Source: Thuidium tamariscinum
Taxonomy: Eukaryota; Streptophyta; Bryopsida; Hypnales; Thuidiaceae
NCBI GenBank assembly: GCA_947034885.2
Contig: OX344751.2
Location: 42,685,082 to 42,749,081, forward strand
Length of the DNA: 64,000 bases
Direction: 5' to 3'
A model generated the notes under the pieces. That model worked only from the letters and a program-made list of their open reading frames with translations. It had not been told where the DNA came from and did not search any database. This document shows, piece after piece, positions 10,960 to 24,426 of the stretch; the first letter of the stretch is position 1; every line of letters starts with the position of its first letter. A program made the position numbers and the translations under genes.

Positions 10960-13900
10960 TTGCTGAGCAATTACAGTCACAATGTGAACATGTATAAAAA
11001 TATTGACCCTTCATCTCTTCATCTCAATCACTCTTTGTTCTTGCTCTCAAGGTGACTTTGATCTTATGTATGTACACACTTACTTAGTGATTTTAACTTG
11101 ATTGATATGATGAGGATGTGTAAATGATCCTTCATCTTTCATTTTGTCTACAACTTTATTTGGCAACTTTGATTTTCAAATTGATGACATAAACATGGCT
11201 AATTGATGCTTTCATTTTTCACTCTCTCTACATACATATTGGGCAACTTTGGCTTGACCAATGCAATAAACATCATGTATAAATGATTCTTCATCTTTCA
11301 CTTTGTATATGCTCAAGTGTTGGTTGACTTTGACTTGATTGAAGCAATAAACATGTGTAAATCGCCCCTTTATCTTTGAGGGTGAGGGCAATTTCATTGG
11401 AAGACTCAAGTCATGTAATGACTTTATATAAATGATTCATAGTGGGTGGTAGGTGAAGACAATTGGTGACTTGACTAATGAAAGTGAGTGTTTGTTTATA
11501 ATGCTTTATATCTCTATTATGATATACATACCATACACCATTAAAGAGTCATTGTTTATCATCAAGCATGTATAGATGGCCGTTTATCTGTCATTATGTG
11601 GACAAGGTTATGAGAATCATTAGGAGATTTTGATTTGAATCATGCAATGAATTAGTATAAATGACTTATAGAGGGCAATAGGTGAGAATAATGGGTGAAG
11701 ATTCTAGATGAAGGCAGAAGGTGATAATGGTGGATGAAGGTAGTAGGTGGCTTGATTTAGAAAAATGAACATTTATAAATGACCCTCCGTATCTCACTAT
11801 GTGCCTACTATGCACCATTCATTAGAATCATCCTTCTATTGTTATTATTTTGGTTTGTGATAGAAATAGTATTATAACTCATGCAAAAATATTAATATTG
11901 TATATGTAAAGAAGAAAAATTATAGAAAATTACACTAGTACATGTCCCATTCCATTTAGAGAGTCCATCTAATGGAGATAGTTTACATCCTTAGCAACAA
12001 ATTCCACTCAAATGAAAGGATTTATTAGATGAAATAAGATTAACCTTTAAAAGACCATTGTCTATTTGGGAGACAAATGACATTTTGGCTAGGTGCCTAC
12101 GGGTTCATCTTTTGTCTTGATTATTTGAAATTTTTTTTGAAGATAGAAAAATTGATTAGCTTCAAGGGAATATAATTTTTTTTCAATCAGAGCCCATGAA
12201 TGCAATTCTTAGAATTTTAAAAACTCCACATAGCTTATTCTTTTTACTAGAACAATCTTGCCATTGGAATTAGTGAATTTTAATTCCATCTTAGAAATAT
12301 TAATTATTTAACTTTCCTTCATACCTATTTCTATATAATAAATTTCTAAGGAGTAAAATTAGATTGAATTTTTTTTAAAAATTTCCCTAGACTCTCAATT
12401 CAATTCTCTACCATAAATATTTAAAGATCAAAACTCTATAGTGCAAAAAATTAAAAGTTAAGAATGTGCAAAGCCAAACAATTCAGCCCTATAACGTAAT
12501 AAAAACTTTTTTTTTCACTTTAAATGCAGATATCTTGCAATTTGTGGGTTCAAAATTTTAGAATTTTTTTCACACATTCTCATATTTTTTGGGTGAAAGA
12601 TCCTAGAATTAGATGTGAAAAAAAATAGTTAAATTTTTTTTAACTCTATGCTATAGAAATGGTAGTTTTAAGTGCTTTTAAAGAAAAAAAAGGTCTTAGT
12701 CCTTTAGGAATTAATTATGTATTGCTAAACATTCATTTATTTCAAAGTGTCAAAGTTTGTAATTGTATATAATTCAAACTTTAGTTTTTTCTAATTTTTT
12801 GAAAAGAATACAAACAAAATTGTTGATTTTATATTAATCTAATTATTTTGATCATTTGATATATATATATTTAGGAATGAAAATATGAAATAGTAACATG
12901 GAAAAATTCCATTAGTTTGATACTTTATACAATTCAAACTATGCAGTGTGAAATTTAAACTAATCATAGATTTTTGAAATTATATGTGTAATAGATGTCC
13001 AAGATTTATATTTGTCCAAGATGTTTCAGACCGCATAGTATGAAATCAAAACCCATCATAGATTTTTGAAATCTATATACTTCCTAAATGTTTGAAAATC
13101 TATATGAGTCATAGATGTCAATCCTCATTTCAAATTATGCAATCTAAAAAATAGCATGTAGAATACTACCATTGTAATGAAATTTGCAATAAATTTACAA
13201 ATAAATATATTGTTTTATGTCAAAAAAAATGATCATTACAAACATATTTCAAAAATTTTGTTTCTTATAAAATAGTATTTTATTATAAATAACATTACTA
13301 AAGTGGAAATTACAATAATGTAACATTAATAACTATGAATACTAATAAAAATTTCTTTTGGACATCGAACATGACATTCATATTTTACAATTGTCCTATA
13401 GTTTTAGTAATATTCCATGATGTTATTCAATTTATTTTAATGTTTTCTAAAGGAACAAGAAAAAGGCAAAATACAATGTTTTTATAAGTGATAGAAAATT
13501 GAGTGAACATGTTCATTATATAAACCTCAACTAATCCTCAAAGACTCTTAGAGACTTTAAAAGTTATAAATAGGTTATTTGAAAAGAAAATAGGAGACTA
13601 ATTAGATTGTTATAGAATAATTTGGTATATGTAAGCTAATAGAAAATAACTACTAGTAAAAATAATGTAAAGATTGAATGCATGGAGATGTTTAATTAAA
13701 ACAAGGACTAAATTAAAGATCAAACTTGCTATTTACTAAATAACTTTGTCCTTATATAAAATCCATTCAATTGATTTGTGTAACCTTTTGTATTGAAATT
13801 TTAAGAAAATTGTTACAAAAAAAACAAAGCTCTTTAATTTACTCCTTAAATGATAAAAGATTACAAATTTTATTTAAGGCAAGTTTTGGCTCAATGGCAA

Positions 13901-13975
13901 TTTGGTGTAGACGAATATATGGGATATCTACAAAAATTTATACAATTTTGAGTGGATAAAATTGCCAAACAACAC
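10960..13975. repeat. Right arm of the large inverted repeat
   Basis: Mirrors 7108-9240. It begins with several 80-90 bp degenerate tandem units (words GACTTTGATTTG, AATAAACATGTGTAAAT, CCTTCATCTTTCA) and ends with the block pairing with 7108. It is longer than the left arm, so insertions or extra tandem units have accumulated. Confidence 0.7.
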
Positions 13976-14071
13976 CCATAATCATTATATATAGAAGATG
14001 ATACCCCACACTAGAATGAATTCATATGAACTTGCATTAAAAATTGAATTTTCATTCATATTATGCATATA

Positions 14072-14344
14072 AGGTGGGTACACCTAAAAGTGCCACTTAT
14101 TCAAACTATGCTTAGGTATTTTTATTAGGTTGTGTAGGTTTTCTTACACTCATGTTCACAAGTGAAAGTAAACTCCAACGCACCACAAATCACAGCATTT
14201 GGATACAATATGCAAAAATTATTAAGGGTCAAAGTTCATTTCTAAAAGCCCCATCTATAGTCCACGTATATCACTGATTTTGAAAATGTACATTGATTGT
14301 AGATGGCGCTTTTAGGAATGGTGCACTTTTGGGTGTATCTACCT
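14072..14344. mobile_element. 273-bp TA-flanked MITE, copy 1
   Basis: The ends AGGTGGGTACACC and GGGTGTATCTACCT are bounded by TA on each side. It is the inverted orientation of the copies at 41436 and 43093 and exactly the same length. The internal word TGTAGATGGCGCTTT occurs once here and its partner near-inverted. Confidence 0.85.
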
Positions 14345-16433
14345 TATTGGGATGTTAGTTGTTCTATTTCTCAAGTCAAGACAACAAATTTGACTTTGGG
14401 CAAAAATTTGGAAAAGAAAATCTTTGCAAGAAAAGCATTTTTTTCAATCTACAAATTTATGGATGTAAATAGTTACATCACTCCAATGCCATGCATTTTG
14501 TGTATATCAAGATGAACTCATACAAACATACATAAATAATATTTAATTCAATATTCACATGTTTTTGGATTTAAATCACTATCATAATGAGTTTACCAAT
14601 AATATTTTGGAATTGAATTATTTTACATATATTGTCAATTCATTTTCAAATATATTGATTAATACAATCAAAATATAAACCATTCATTTACTTGTCAAAT
14701 TTCAAGTTGAACAGAAATGTCTTGCACAATTTTGCCTTAAAAGAGTCTACTTAAAATTTGGGGGGCTTAACACAGATTTGATCAAGGCACTTAATAGAGA
14801 AATTCCTTAAATTCTTAAAAAAGAACTACATGCCTACATGATGCATTGAAAATTTAGAAATGTACATTCAAAACTGACTATGCAAAAATCTACACAAATT
14901 TTAATTGTATTCTCAATAAAATTCTAATAAGTTTTCTTTAAATGAATAAGTTCACAATTAGAGAGTGCATTTTTTATCAATTAAGAGTTTGATGATATGT
15001 ACATCTAAATGAAATTGAAGTCAAATTTAAGAAGAAAATGCTCATTTCAATATATTAGAGGTCATAGTAAATATAGAATCGAATCTTACATTTGATATAT
15101 TATGTAAATTGTTTCTTAAAATTTATAAATTAATTTGAATCAATTATAATCTAGAACTTTAAAACTATAAAATGTGCCTAAGAATGTAAAAATTGTGAGT
15201 TTTTGTTACAACATGCATGATTGTTGTTGTCTTTGATTGTGAACATACACAAATAACTTATAGTTTTGTAAACAATCTTGTTGATTTGTGCAACCTAATG
15301 TAGATCTTGTATTAAAATATAAGCATAAAAATTACAAAAATATTTTTTTCAACTACAATTGTTGACTATCTTCAATAAGAGGTATCAATGGCAACTCCTA
15401 TATCTACATTCACATTGTTTATTTGAAAAAGTTGCCTTCCATTAAGTTAGAAATACCTTTAACATTATCTTTACCTATAATTGTTTCTTCTAAAATCTTG
15501 AAAAATCTTTGAAACTGAATGGATGTCATTATAAGGATGTACTACATTTGATATCAAACCTTGGTATTGATATTAGATGCATTTATAGTTGGCTATTTAA
15601 ATATTAACAATTTGTACTTATAATGCCCAAATAATACATTAAAAAGTGTTTAGGAACTATTTTTTGTCTTCTTAATAAGATCTAGTAATTTGTTGGATGT
15701 ATATTAATAGAAATAATGTTTAAAACCAACAAATTTATAATTTGGATACTACTACTTTACACTCTTTCTTTGTGTAGGTCAAAATATATATTCTTCTATC
15801 TACCAAAAAAAAGACTTCTAATGCTTCACAACTATACACCTAAATTAGTCCACTCAAATATTAAAGAATTTGGTTACTATTTTCAATTAATCTTGAATCT
15901 TTTTAATTATCAATTTTTTGAGCTTTTCAATACTATATTTGTCTATACATTGGTTAATTATTTTGAATAATTAATTAAAATTAGATTGAAAATAGTTTAG
16001 CAATTGCTAATAGAATTAATAAAAATTTCAATTTCAAATCTTGTTCAAGAATTTGATGCTTCATTGTAGAAACTTCAAGGAGTTGGCAATTTCATTATTA
16101 TTCATTACAAGGCCCATTTTCTATTAGTTTGGCATTTACAACATTGATTCATTTGTTTTCCAACTCTTTTTGGAAGTAATTTCTAAAAAGATTCAACTTT
16201 TGTTTTTGTTTAATTTTTTTGACCCCAATAGCCAAGTACAACATGCAATTTTTAGACACTTCTAATGAAATTGGATTGCTTGTTTGTGAGGACCTAATGT
16301 ATTTGCCAAAAATGAGGTTCAATTAAATTTTTTGGACTCCACGTGTGGTTGAAGGTTCTACACAAACATGTTATAAGACTACTTTTCATCTATTGACCTT
16401 GTGGCAAATCCTTTAATTGAGTTACGGAGATTA
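14345..16433. other. No gene seen
   Basis: Long AT-rich stretch with no recognised repeat. The 84-codon frame at 15716 is low-complexity and hydrophobic and not supported. Confidence 0.45.
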
Positions 16434-16911
16434 GAACATCTCCATGTTTGTATTCTGAAAGCTACAGACACATTAGGGTTGTAGCATTGCTCCATGCCAA
16501 GCACACCAAGCCAAAAAAATTGCTCAGCCACGCTAGAAAATATAGAGAGCACTAGCAAATTGAGGATCTTGTAAGTGCCTCACTATCTTGAGTATTGACC
16601 TTCGATGGCACATTTTACTCTCTAGTCCATTGCAACAACCACAGCATGGGCCCGTAGCCACTCCTTAACAACTTTGTTAAGTCCAAATTATTGAACATGA
16701 ACCCTACTGAGTCGCTTCAACTAGCCAGACAATGGTTGTTTCTTATAATAGGTCTTCAAACACCTCATGACATATATTTGGCGTATGAAATTGCAATTTT
16801 TGCATAGGATATTTCAAAAATGGAGGACCCTAGTAAGTGAGCAATCCATGCCAGACCCTTCTTAATTGACATTTGGCGCATTTGCTTGAGGAGTCAGGGA
16901 TGGATATGCTC
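16434..16911. mobile_element. Harbinger/Tourist-like MITE, 478 bp
   Basis: The ends GAACATCTCCATG and GGATATGCTC are flanked by TTA (16431-16433 and 16912-16914). Similar in length and composition to the element at 8421. Confidence 0.7.
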
Positions 16912-17071
16912 TTAGAGTTTATTATTAAATTTCAAATTTGTATAGTGAGTGGGGTTTTTAAGGGGACCAAAAAATTGAAGGGACTTATTCTTAAAAAATG
17001 CATATGTTTGAAACATGACGTACAAACCCCACACACTTCAATAACTATTGATATACTCTAAAGTTAGATGT

Positions 17072-17287
17072 CACTAGTAGAAACCCTTATTTAATGTGAC
17101 AAGACCTAATTTTTCTTGATGGCTTTTGCTAGACATCAAATGTAACAACCCGTGTTTTTATATTAGCATTGATGTTATATTGAACATTTTTGTTGACATA
17201 AAAACATGAATTGTTACATTTGATATCTAACAAAATCCATCAAGAAAAATTATGTCTCATCACATTAAACAAGGTTTTCTACTAGTG
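17072..17287. mobile_element. CACTA-type fold-back MITE, 216 bp
   Basis: CACTAGTAGAAA at the left and TTTCTACTAGTG at the right open near-complete inverted arms of about 90 bp each. The flanking TGT (17069-17071 and 17288-17290) is the 3-bp target duplication expected of CACTA transposition. Confidence 0.85.
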
Positions 17288-17469
17288 TGTTTATATAATG
17301 TGAAACGTCCATTATCTAGTAAGGAGCCCTTTAAAATCCCTATTCACTATACAAATAATGTTGGAGTATAAAATGCTTAATTAGAAATAAGCTTAGTATA
17401 AAAATTTTAAAATTAGAAGGTCGATAGCCTTTTTCTCGATAGCCTTTTTCTCTATATTTTACTTTGGTA

Positions 17470-17767
17470 CATTAGGAGGGATTTGAGGGCTGCAAAGGGC
17501 CGTTTCGGGACTGTTCCCGAAACAGGTCTGGGAACGACTGGCCACTGGTCAGCATTTTCAAAAAAAATAAAAAAATAAAAAAATAAAATTGGGGGTCCTG
17601 AAATATGAAAAAAAGTCCAAAAAAAAGAATTTCAAAAAAAAAAGTCGATGATGTGGCAGTCGCTCGACCATGTCGGATTCCTGCAGAACTGCGTTCCCGC
17701 GGCTGTTTTCGCGATTTCGGGCTGTGGAAACTCACAGGCTCCCAAAGCCCTCAAATCCCTCCTAATG
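17470..17767. mobile_element. CATTAG-ended MITE, copy 1
   Basis: The ends CATTAGGAGGGATTTGAGGG and CCCTCAAATCCCTCCTAATG are perfect inverted repeats around 298 bp. The interior is GC-rich at both sides (GGGCCGTTTCGGGA; GCTCGACCATGTCGG) with an A-rich centre. Four relatives are in this window. Target duplication unclear. Confidence 0.8.
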
Positions 17768-19339
17768 GTTGTGAACAGTAAAATTTCAGACTTTTACCTT
17801 GCTTTTGAAGTACTTGTTCAATGTCTAATTTTGAATTTTTTTTTTCAATACCTTCTCTAAGTTTTTCCCAGTGCACTTCCAACAAGACAATTTTCAAGTT
17901 CTAATTGTTTCTAGTTCAAAAGTTAGTTTTACCAATATTGGGTCATATACCACATCTACATTGCAAATGCTCTTAGCCTTTTCCTTTTTGTTGCTTGCAT
18001 ATTAGCATGCTTGGTAATAATTATAAATGTTGGTTAGGGTTTGCAAAAATAATTCTAAAAATAAATGTCAAAATTTTTAGGAAAATTATTTTTTCAAAAA
18101 ACCAAAAAATTGTATAGTGTAAAAAAGAATATTGACAAAAAGAGTCTATTTTTAGCATTGACCAAACTTATTTTTCTTAAAAATATTAAATTTTTGGCAA
18201 AGAAGTGTCTACCTTACTCTATTACGTAAGAGGCTAAAAATGGAGCATTTTACAAGAAATGAAGGTTTGTACAAAAATATAATGTACAGAAAAATATGAG
18301 AATAATTTTTGAAGGAAGGCAAATTACCTACTGTAGGAGGCCTTTTCTACTCTAGTTTGAATTACTTATGATTTTTGAGGTGAAGGTGCAATAGGGAGGT
18401 AATACTACTTAGATGGTGCATCAGTAATGGCACTTGATGGGGCTACAAACCAACCAAGTGAGTCTAAGACTTATTAATAGCCATGCTCGAAATGGTGGAA
18501 GACCATTAGCTATTACTAATAAAACTTTGATGCATTGTTTTTAGTCCATTTATTATGTCTTTTAATAACTCAAAAAATTACTTAAGATGTAAGATGGAAT
18601 ATTACACTCTCATATTTCACTTTCTTGATATTCTTGAACCATACATATATAAGCTTCATTTACCACCATTTACAAATTGTTCTATATTAAGAACGATGTG
18701 CACAATTTTAAATGCCTTTGTAGGAGCGATTCTCAATGCTTAAATTGTTTTTGAGCCCTCTCCTATACATATAGTAATCCTAAATGCTTTAAATTAACTA
18801 ATTTTTTGGTGGCTTCTCACTTGTAGAAGTATAAAGATATTGCAGGAGTCTATTTGGCAATGGCAGAATCTCAATTGGACAGGTTTCAAGTTATTGGAGG
18901 CTTTAAAAGAAAAAAAATAGTTTTTTGTATTACCTAAATCATTGTTGAAGTACCATAAATTATATTCTCCCCAAAAGCTAATGCATTTTTCTATCTTCAC
19001 AAAAATAGTTACAAAATTATGACAACTATTGAGACTTTAAAAGCTTACTTAAAATTCATTTTGTCCATTGAGGGGACTATGAGACTTTAGAGGGTATGAA
19101 GTTCTCCTTCTAAGAAGAAAAATTGCACCTTCACATCACAATTTATTTATTTATACATAGTAATATAGGCTTGATTCCAATGGCACCTCTCTAATATAAA
19201 GGTTTGTCTTCTAATTTGGACAATATTGAAGTTTATTAATAAACCTTGAAAATTCACCAAGCACCTAATTTATTAGCTTTAAAGGTTTGTCTACATAGAT
19301 ATCTATATTTATACGTTTTCAAGAGAATCAAGAACATGT
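17768..19339. other. No gene seen
   Basis: AT-rich noncoding sequence with no clear repeat family. Confidence 0.45.
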
Positions 19340-19510
19340 TCTATAGGAGGGTTGCTTTTATGCAAGCCTAGGAATATGAGACCGTGGCTTGAAACAATAT
19401 ACAAATATAGGCACCTATATCGTAGGTGTTTATATAATAATCACCTTTAGCCGTACAAGAATATTTATTTATACATATATTTGAAGTTCACATGCTCACA
19501 TTTTTCATGT
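19340..19510. repeat. Repeat, inverted partner of 5811-6020
   Basis: See 5811-6020. The order of shared words is conserved with the orientation reversed. Confidence 0.5.
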
Positions 19511-19876
19511 TCATACATTGACATTGTTGGTTATACACAAGAAATATTAATGGAAATTTCATGAAAAGAGATGCTTTAATGTTTAAATTCTTAAGAAATA
19601 GAAAAAGCAACAATTTCTTTTTAAAAAGAAGTTGTTTTCAACAATTTGATATATGAAGGTGAGACTATGCAAAAGAATCTATTGAAAAATGTCTAGAAAT
19701 GCAAGCACAAAAAGAGCCTTCTTAGTATGTATATAGAAGACAAGCATGTATGTTGGATATGCAAATTATGTGCCGATAAAATACAAATGTTTTGAACTTC
19801 TATTATGCAATAAGAATAAAATTAGTCTTTTGCATTTAGTTTACAATTAAATTTTGTAGATTTGAAGTTCAAAATC
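19511..19876. other. No gene seen
   Basis: AT-rich noncoding sequence. Confidence 0.45.
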
Positions 19877-20065
19877 CACTACAAGAGAAAAAGATGTTTC
19901 AAAATATAGCCCTAAATCTAATGACCTTTTAGGAGACTATTTCAGCAAAATTCTAATAGCGACATATTTGTTTTCAATAATCTCTTACTAAAAATCTTGT
20001 AGAAGTTCTTACTTATTAAAGACTATACTACTAGGAATATACTTAAAACTCCCCTTCTTCTAGTG
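19877..20065. mobile_element. Diverged CACTA-type MITE
   Basis: It starts CACTACAAGAGAAA and ends CTTCTTCTAGTG. Inner words (ATAGCCCTAAATCTAATGACC; ATACTTAAAACTCC) are shared with the young hairpin at 27887, so it is an older relative. No intact 3-bp duplication seen. Confidence 0.6.
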
Positions 20066-21193
20066 ATGACACCTATACAATTGAATCCAATTCCTTAAAT
20101 CTTATTAACCAAAATTATAATTTTGAAGCATTTATTGTCTAAAAGTTGTTATAAATTATTTTTAGTTCTATTTTAGGTTAATTGGATAAATTACGTGATT
20201 TTTGATGTACATAAAGAAAAAATATTCTAATCACTTTGATCATAGAGATTATATTCATTACAGTCCTAGAAATTGGACATTACTACAAAATAGACATGGT
20301 ACATACATGCAACTTCTAGTGCATCATAAATCTCATAATCTTTGTAAATTGCATTAAAAAAATTCCATTTTTGTATTTGTAATGTATTTTAGTAGTCGTA
20401 TTTTGTTTGCCTATTTGGTTACTATATCAAATCTTCCTTGAAGTAATTTTAGTTTTGAACCCCCTATTTTTCTCTATGTATTTTTCCTTTGTGTTCTCAT
20501 TATTTCATTTTTCAATTATTCACCATCAACTCTTGATGTTTCCATCATTATCTAACAAAAATTCTCTAATAGATAGTTACAATTTAACTCAAAATACTAA
20601 TACATTTGGATTTGTGAATTCATGTACTTTGTTTATAATTCTTATTCTGTAAAAGGTGACAAAAATGGTCGTTTACGACATCCTCAAAAAGTATTGGTGG
20701 GTTTCAATTAGGTGCAATAGGCAAGTCAATTAGAAACTAGTATGTAAATAGATGGCATTTCTTCCTTTTCAAATTTCCATCGCCTTATTAAAAAAATCAA
20801 TTATAAAACTCAAAGAAGAAGGTTGAAGAATCCAAGACAAATATGCATGTTATAAAGCACCCTCTAGAGCGCAATGGAGTATGTAGAATATATATTCTTG
20901 ATTGCTCTCATTAGTAGCCAAAGCTATAAATATATTTTCTAGGAAAAAAGGATTTGATACAAATCTTTTCACAAGAAAGGGCTTGTATTCACTATAAATA
21001 CATAGAACCTGTCCTTTATTTAGACATAGTTTCTATCTTCTTATTTCTTATTTATTTTTTTAATTTTATAATTTGCTTCAAAACTTTGTGAAGGTGTTTA
21101 TAATTTCATATTTTGCCCAATACATAAGGGAGCCAACATGAAAATTAATGAGAAATACTAGAAACTAAGGCCAAGGGATGATCACCACATCAT
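20066..21193. other. No gene seen; isolated TATA-like box
   Basis: Noncoding. CACTATAAATACATAG at about 20991 resembles a TATA box followed by a leader, possibly from a decayed retroelement. Nothing downstream looks coding. Confidence 0.35.
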
Positions 21194-23331
21194 TTAATCC
21201 TTCATCGCCTAAGGTTCAAACATGCTTGAAAGCATAATTGCTTTTCAAGCTTTATAAGTCTACATATCACTAGGCTATAAAAATCTCAACCTTACAATCT
21301 TGTAATGTGCATATTGTAAATGGCGTAAATCAAATTTGGAATCATTTGGTTGCATAGATTGCAAGATCACATTGTTTTGTGTTGAAAAGAGATGCTCAAA
21401 TTTTCCAAAAAACACATTTGGATGTGAAATTTGATTTCTAAACCTACTCAAATGAAAAACTTTAAATTGAAAAGTGATTCAAAACCAACATACAAACATA
21501 TTGGTGAAGAAAAATTACATTCAAATGCTTTGAACTATTTGCATAATGACTTTGAAATGTCAAAAAAATAGCAAAAAAGGGTGCAAAAAATACATCTATG
21601 ACTACACCTCCTTCTACTAAAATGCTCTTGGTCACTTACAACTTCTTGGATTGATATGAAGTTTTAGACACACAAACTAAACTAAATTTCTCAACTTTTT
21701 CACAAAATTTTATTAGAAATGAACACCATATGAAGAAGAAACAAGCCACCAAAGTTCATTGTAATCCAAAAATGTTTTGTTTTTGAACTTAGAATTGCTC
21801 CCAAACATTCAAAACAACTTGGATTGCAATGAAAATTTGATAATAATAACTAGTCTTCTAGAGGGCTATAATCCATCAAATTTTATTAAAAACAAACATT
21901 GGATGAAGGAGACATAAGCACCTGCAATTGCAACAAAAGTTATAGTCTTTTGAATTGATTTGTGAGGACCAACCCTTTTTTATACTTTTTGAGAAAGTGC
22001 CAAGATGGCAATAACTTCAAATTTGGTGAAGCATCATATTTCTATATTCATCCATCTTTTCGTCTTTAAAAATACTTTTCCATCATATTTATACACTTTT
22101 TCATCCAAATTTGGCGACTTCATCTATATTTTAAAGAAAACTATAAAATTTCTAGCGAAAAAAGATTACTTTTATTTGGTGAAAAAAAGACATGTATTTT
22201 GGAAGGGTGCAATTTGGCTCCATGGTGTCGGAAAAAAAGGATTGAGGACACTTTTTGTCCTTGGAGGTGATGAAGAGTTGAAGGTTAAGCCTTAAAAGAG
22301 GTTGTGGCCTATAGTGGCCTACAACTTTGGATACAAGAAATTTCTGCATGAATAAGATTGTATTTGGCAAATTTGAAACAATTGTCTGCTAAGCACAATC
22401 ATGAATAAAATTTAACTTTGGGGGCTTGTATTTCCTTCATCCAATGGTTTTTAAAAAAAATTTGTTGGGTTTTGTTCCTTTATAAATCTAGTTATTGTGA
22501 TCAAATTTTCATGGCAATAGAAGTTGTTTTGAATGTTTGGTAGCACTTCAAAGTTGCAAATCTTGGCATTTTTGGATTACAGTGACTTTGGCAGCTTGTT
22601 TCTTCTTTGTACAGTATTTGTTTGCAATAATTTCTTTTGGAATTGTTGCGCATACTAGTCTAGTTTGTGTGGCTAAAATTTCATATTTATCTAAGAAGTT
22701 AAGAAAGACTGAGAAGCATTCTAGTAGAAGGAGGTTCAGCCTTACATGCATTTTTTGCAACTTTTCCTACAAAATCCAAAATTTATCTTTCAAGTCTGAA
22801 ATTGGAGCGCAATTGAAGCATTCAAGTGATGCAAATCAAACATAAAAAAACTCAAATGTAAATCTACAACACAATCATAGTATTCAAGTGATGCAAATTT
22901 GAAATTTCACCTTCAATTCACTTAGTGCCTCAACTCCTTGCACCGGCCTACACTGGAACTACACTGGAACTTCACAAAGTACGAGTACCTTGTTGACTTT
23001 GTTTGATGTACACATAGAAATACAAGGAAACAACCCTTTATGTAGGCATAGAATTTTCATATTGAGTCACATTAGTTCTTGAAAGATTTCTTGCAGCCAT
23101 CAACTGCAGTTTGGTGAACTCAAATTGAACTTGTGAACTTTGATTGAATTCCAAAAAAAATGCACATTTTGGATTGATCTGAAATTTTTATCACACAAAC
23201 TAGACTAGTATACACAACTTTTCCAACAAGTTTCATTGAATTCGGACATTGGATGTAAAAGTTATAACACTTTGAATTGGACTTCAGACTATGTGAAGAC
23301 ACTTCTGGTTCCCTAGGTTATTTACGGGCTA
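21194..23331. mobile_element. Composite repeat with internal inverted arms
   Basis: The outer parts (about 21240-21960 and 23100-23331) are colinear with the element at 38525-39494. About 21600-21930 is repeated in inverted orientation at about 22410-22740 (CTTCTACTAGAATGC and ATTGCTCCAA words), forming arms around a smaller element at about 21971-22260. The bounds are approximate. Confidence 0.6.
21971..22260. mobile_element. Small TIR element nested in the composite repeat
   Basis: It begins CAACCCTTTTTTATAC and carries GAGAAAGTGCCAAGATGGCA and TCCATGGTGTCGGAAAAA near its end. The same order is found at 37735 and, inverted, at 41828. The frame at 22005 lies wholly inside it and is not called a gene. 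Confidence 0.6.
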
Positions 23332-24035
23332 AATTGGTTGCCAACTTGCCATATATGACCTGTGTGACTTGTACAGTGCTGTCAGATTGTCCTCCAAAGT
23401 TGTCCATCCATCCTCACCATTGTCTTGTATGCAGACTTCTTATACATATGAAGCTTTTTCTAGTTGAGAATTTCTTCAGAAATGAATGGCAGTGCAAAAC
23501 AAGGTTTTTTCAATACAAATGTGTTGCACAATCAATCAGCTTCCCACTTGCAAAAACCATGGCTCCAAAAGTCACTTCCTTCCTATAGAAAATGCATTGT
23601 TCACTATGGCACACCTTAAATACATCTTAGAATACACTGGTAGGGAAAAAAAAACCTTCTTTTAAGGGTTGATCTTGTCGAATCTTAATTCGTCATTTTG
23701 CCAGTGAGATAGTGGTGCCAGAACAAAGTGTCTCACCTTCAATTAGTCAGAACTGAAGGCAGGCAAGTAGAAATTGTGGGCGTGATGAATTGATGAAATG
23801 ATCAATCTCACACAAGCCCGAGGATTTAGCAGCGCCATGAAGTCCGTCAATCTGGCTCCACTGAGATGGTGCGCAAGTGAAGCCAGTTACAAAATCATGG
23901 CAGACCTGAAACTGAAACTGTGTGCACAGATTGAAGCCACTTGCAACCTTGACTTGCAGTCAAAGCCTACTGAATTGTCCATTTGTTTCCGAAATAAATT
24001 TTTTATTATAAAAACCTACTGAACGTTCAGAATGA
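23332..24035. other. No gene seen; less AT-rich single-copy-like DNA
   Basis: About 23640-24000 is less AT-rich and free of the repeat families (frame at 23798 reads MINLTQARGF). It could be a decayed exon, but no domain is recognisable. Confidence 0.35.
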
Positions 24036-24037
24036 TA

Positions 24038-24424
24038 CAGTAAAAACACCCAAACCCGTCCAAATAAGGAATTCAGCATAGTTGGAGGCAACGTTTTCTA
24101 AAAATGATATTTTTCTAGTATTAGCGAGTGAAAATCATGAATATTAAAAAAAAATAGATTTTTCAGATACAATATGTAATTTCTACAAATTTCCAAAGTG
24201 TTGGCTCCCTAGACTTGTGGAACCGTCCTGTAGGTGCCCCCAAAGATGAACCCTGCGAAAATCAGCACTCAGCCAACCAAGTTTTCCTATATGTCCTTCA
24301 GTTGTGTCAACAAATTACAATCATACAGTCATGTGGCAAACACATTAAAGGAAGTCTACTGAAGCATTTGGGTGAGTCTACAGTCCACTGCAAGAAACAA
24401 GTGTGGGAATGGGTGTTTTGCCCT
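24038..24424. mobile_element. TA-flanked MITE, AAAACACCC family, copy 1
   Basis: It starts after TA with CAGTAAAAACACCC, ends GGGTGTTTTGCCCT before TA, and is 387 bp long. Colinear with 39627 and 49181 (shared GTTGGAGGCAACGTTTTCTA-like and CCTGTAGGTGCCCC). Confidence 0.8.
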
Positions 24425-24426
24425 TA

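Noticed and set aside
22005-22845. Frames of 96-102 codons in the composite repeat
   Set aside because: They lie in repeated noncoding elements whose other copies do not keep the frame.
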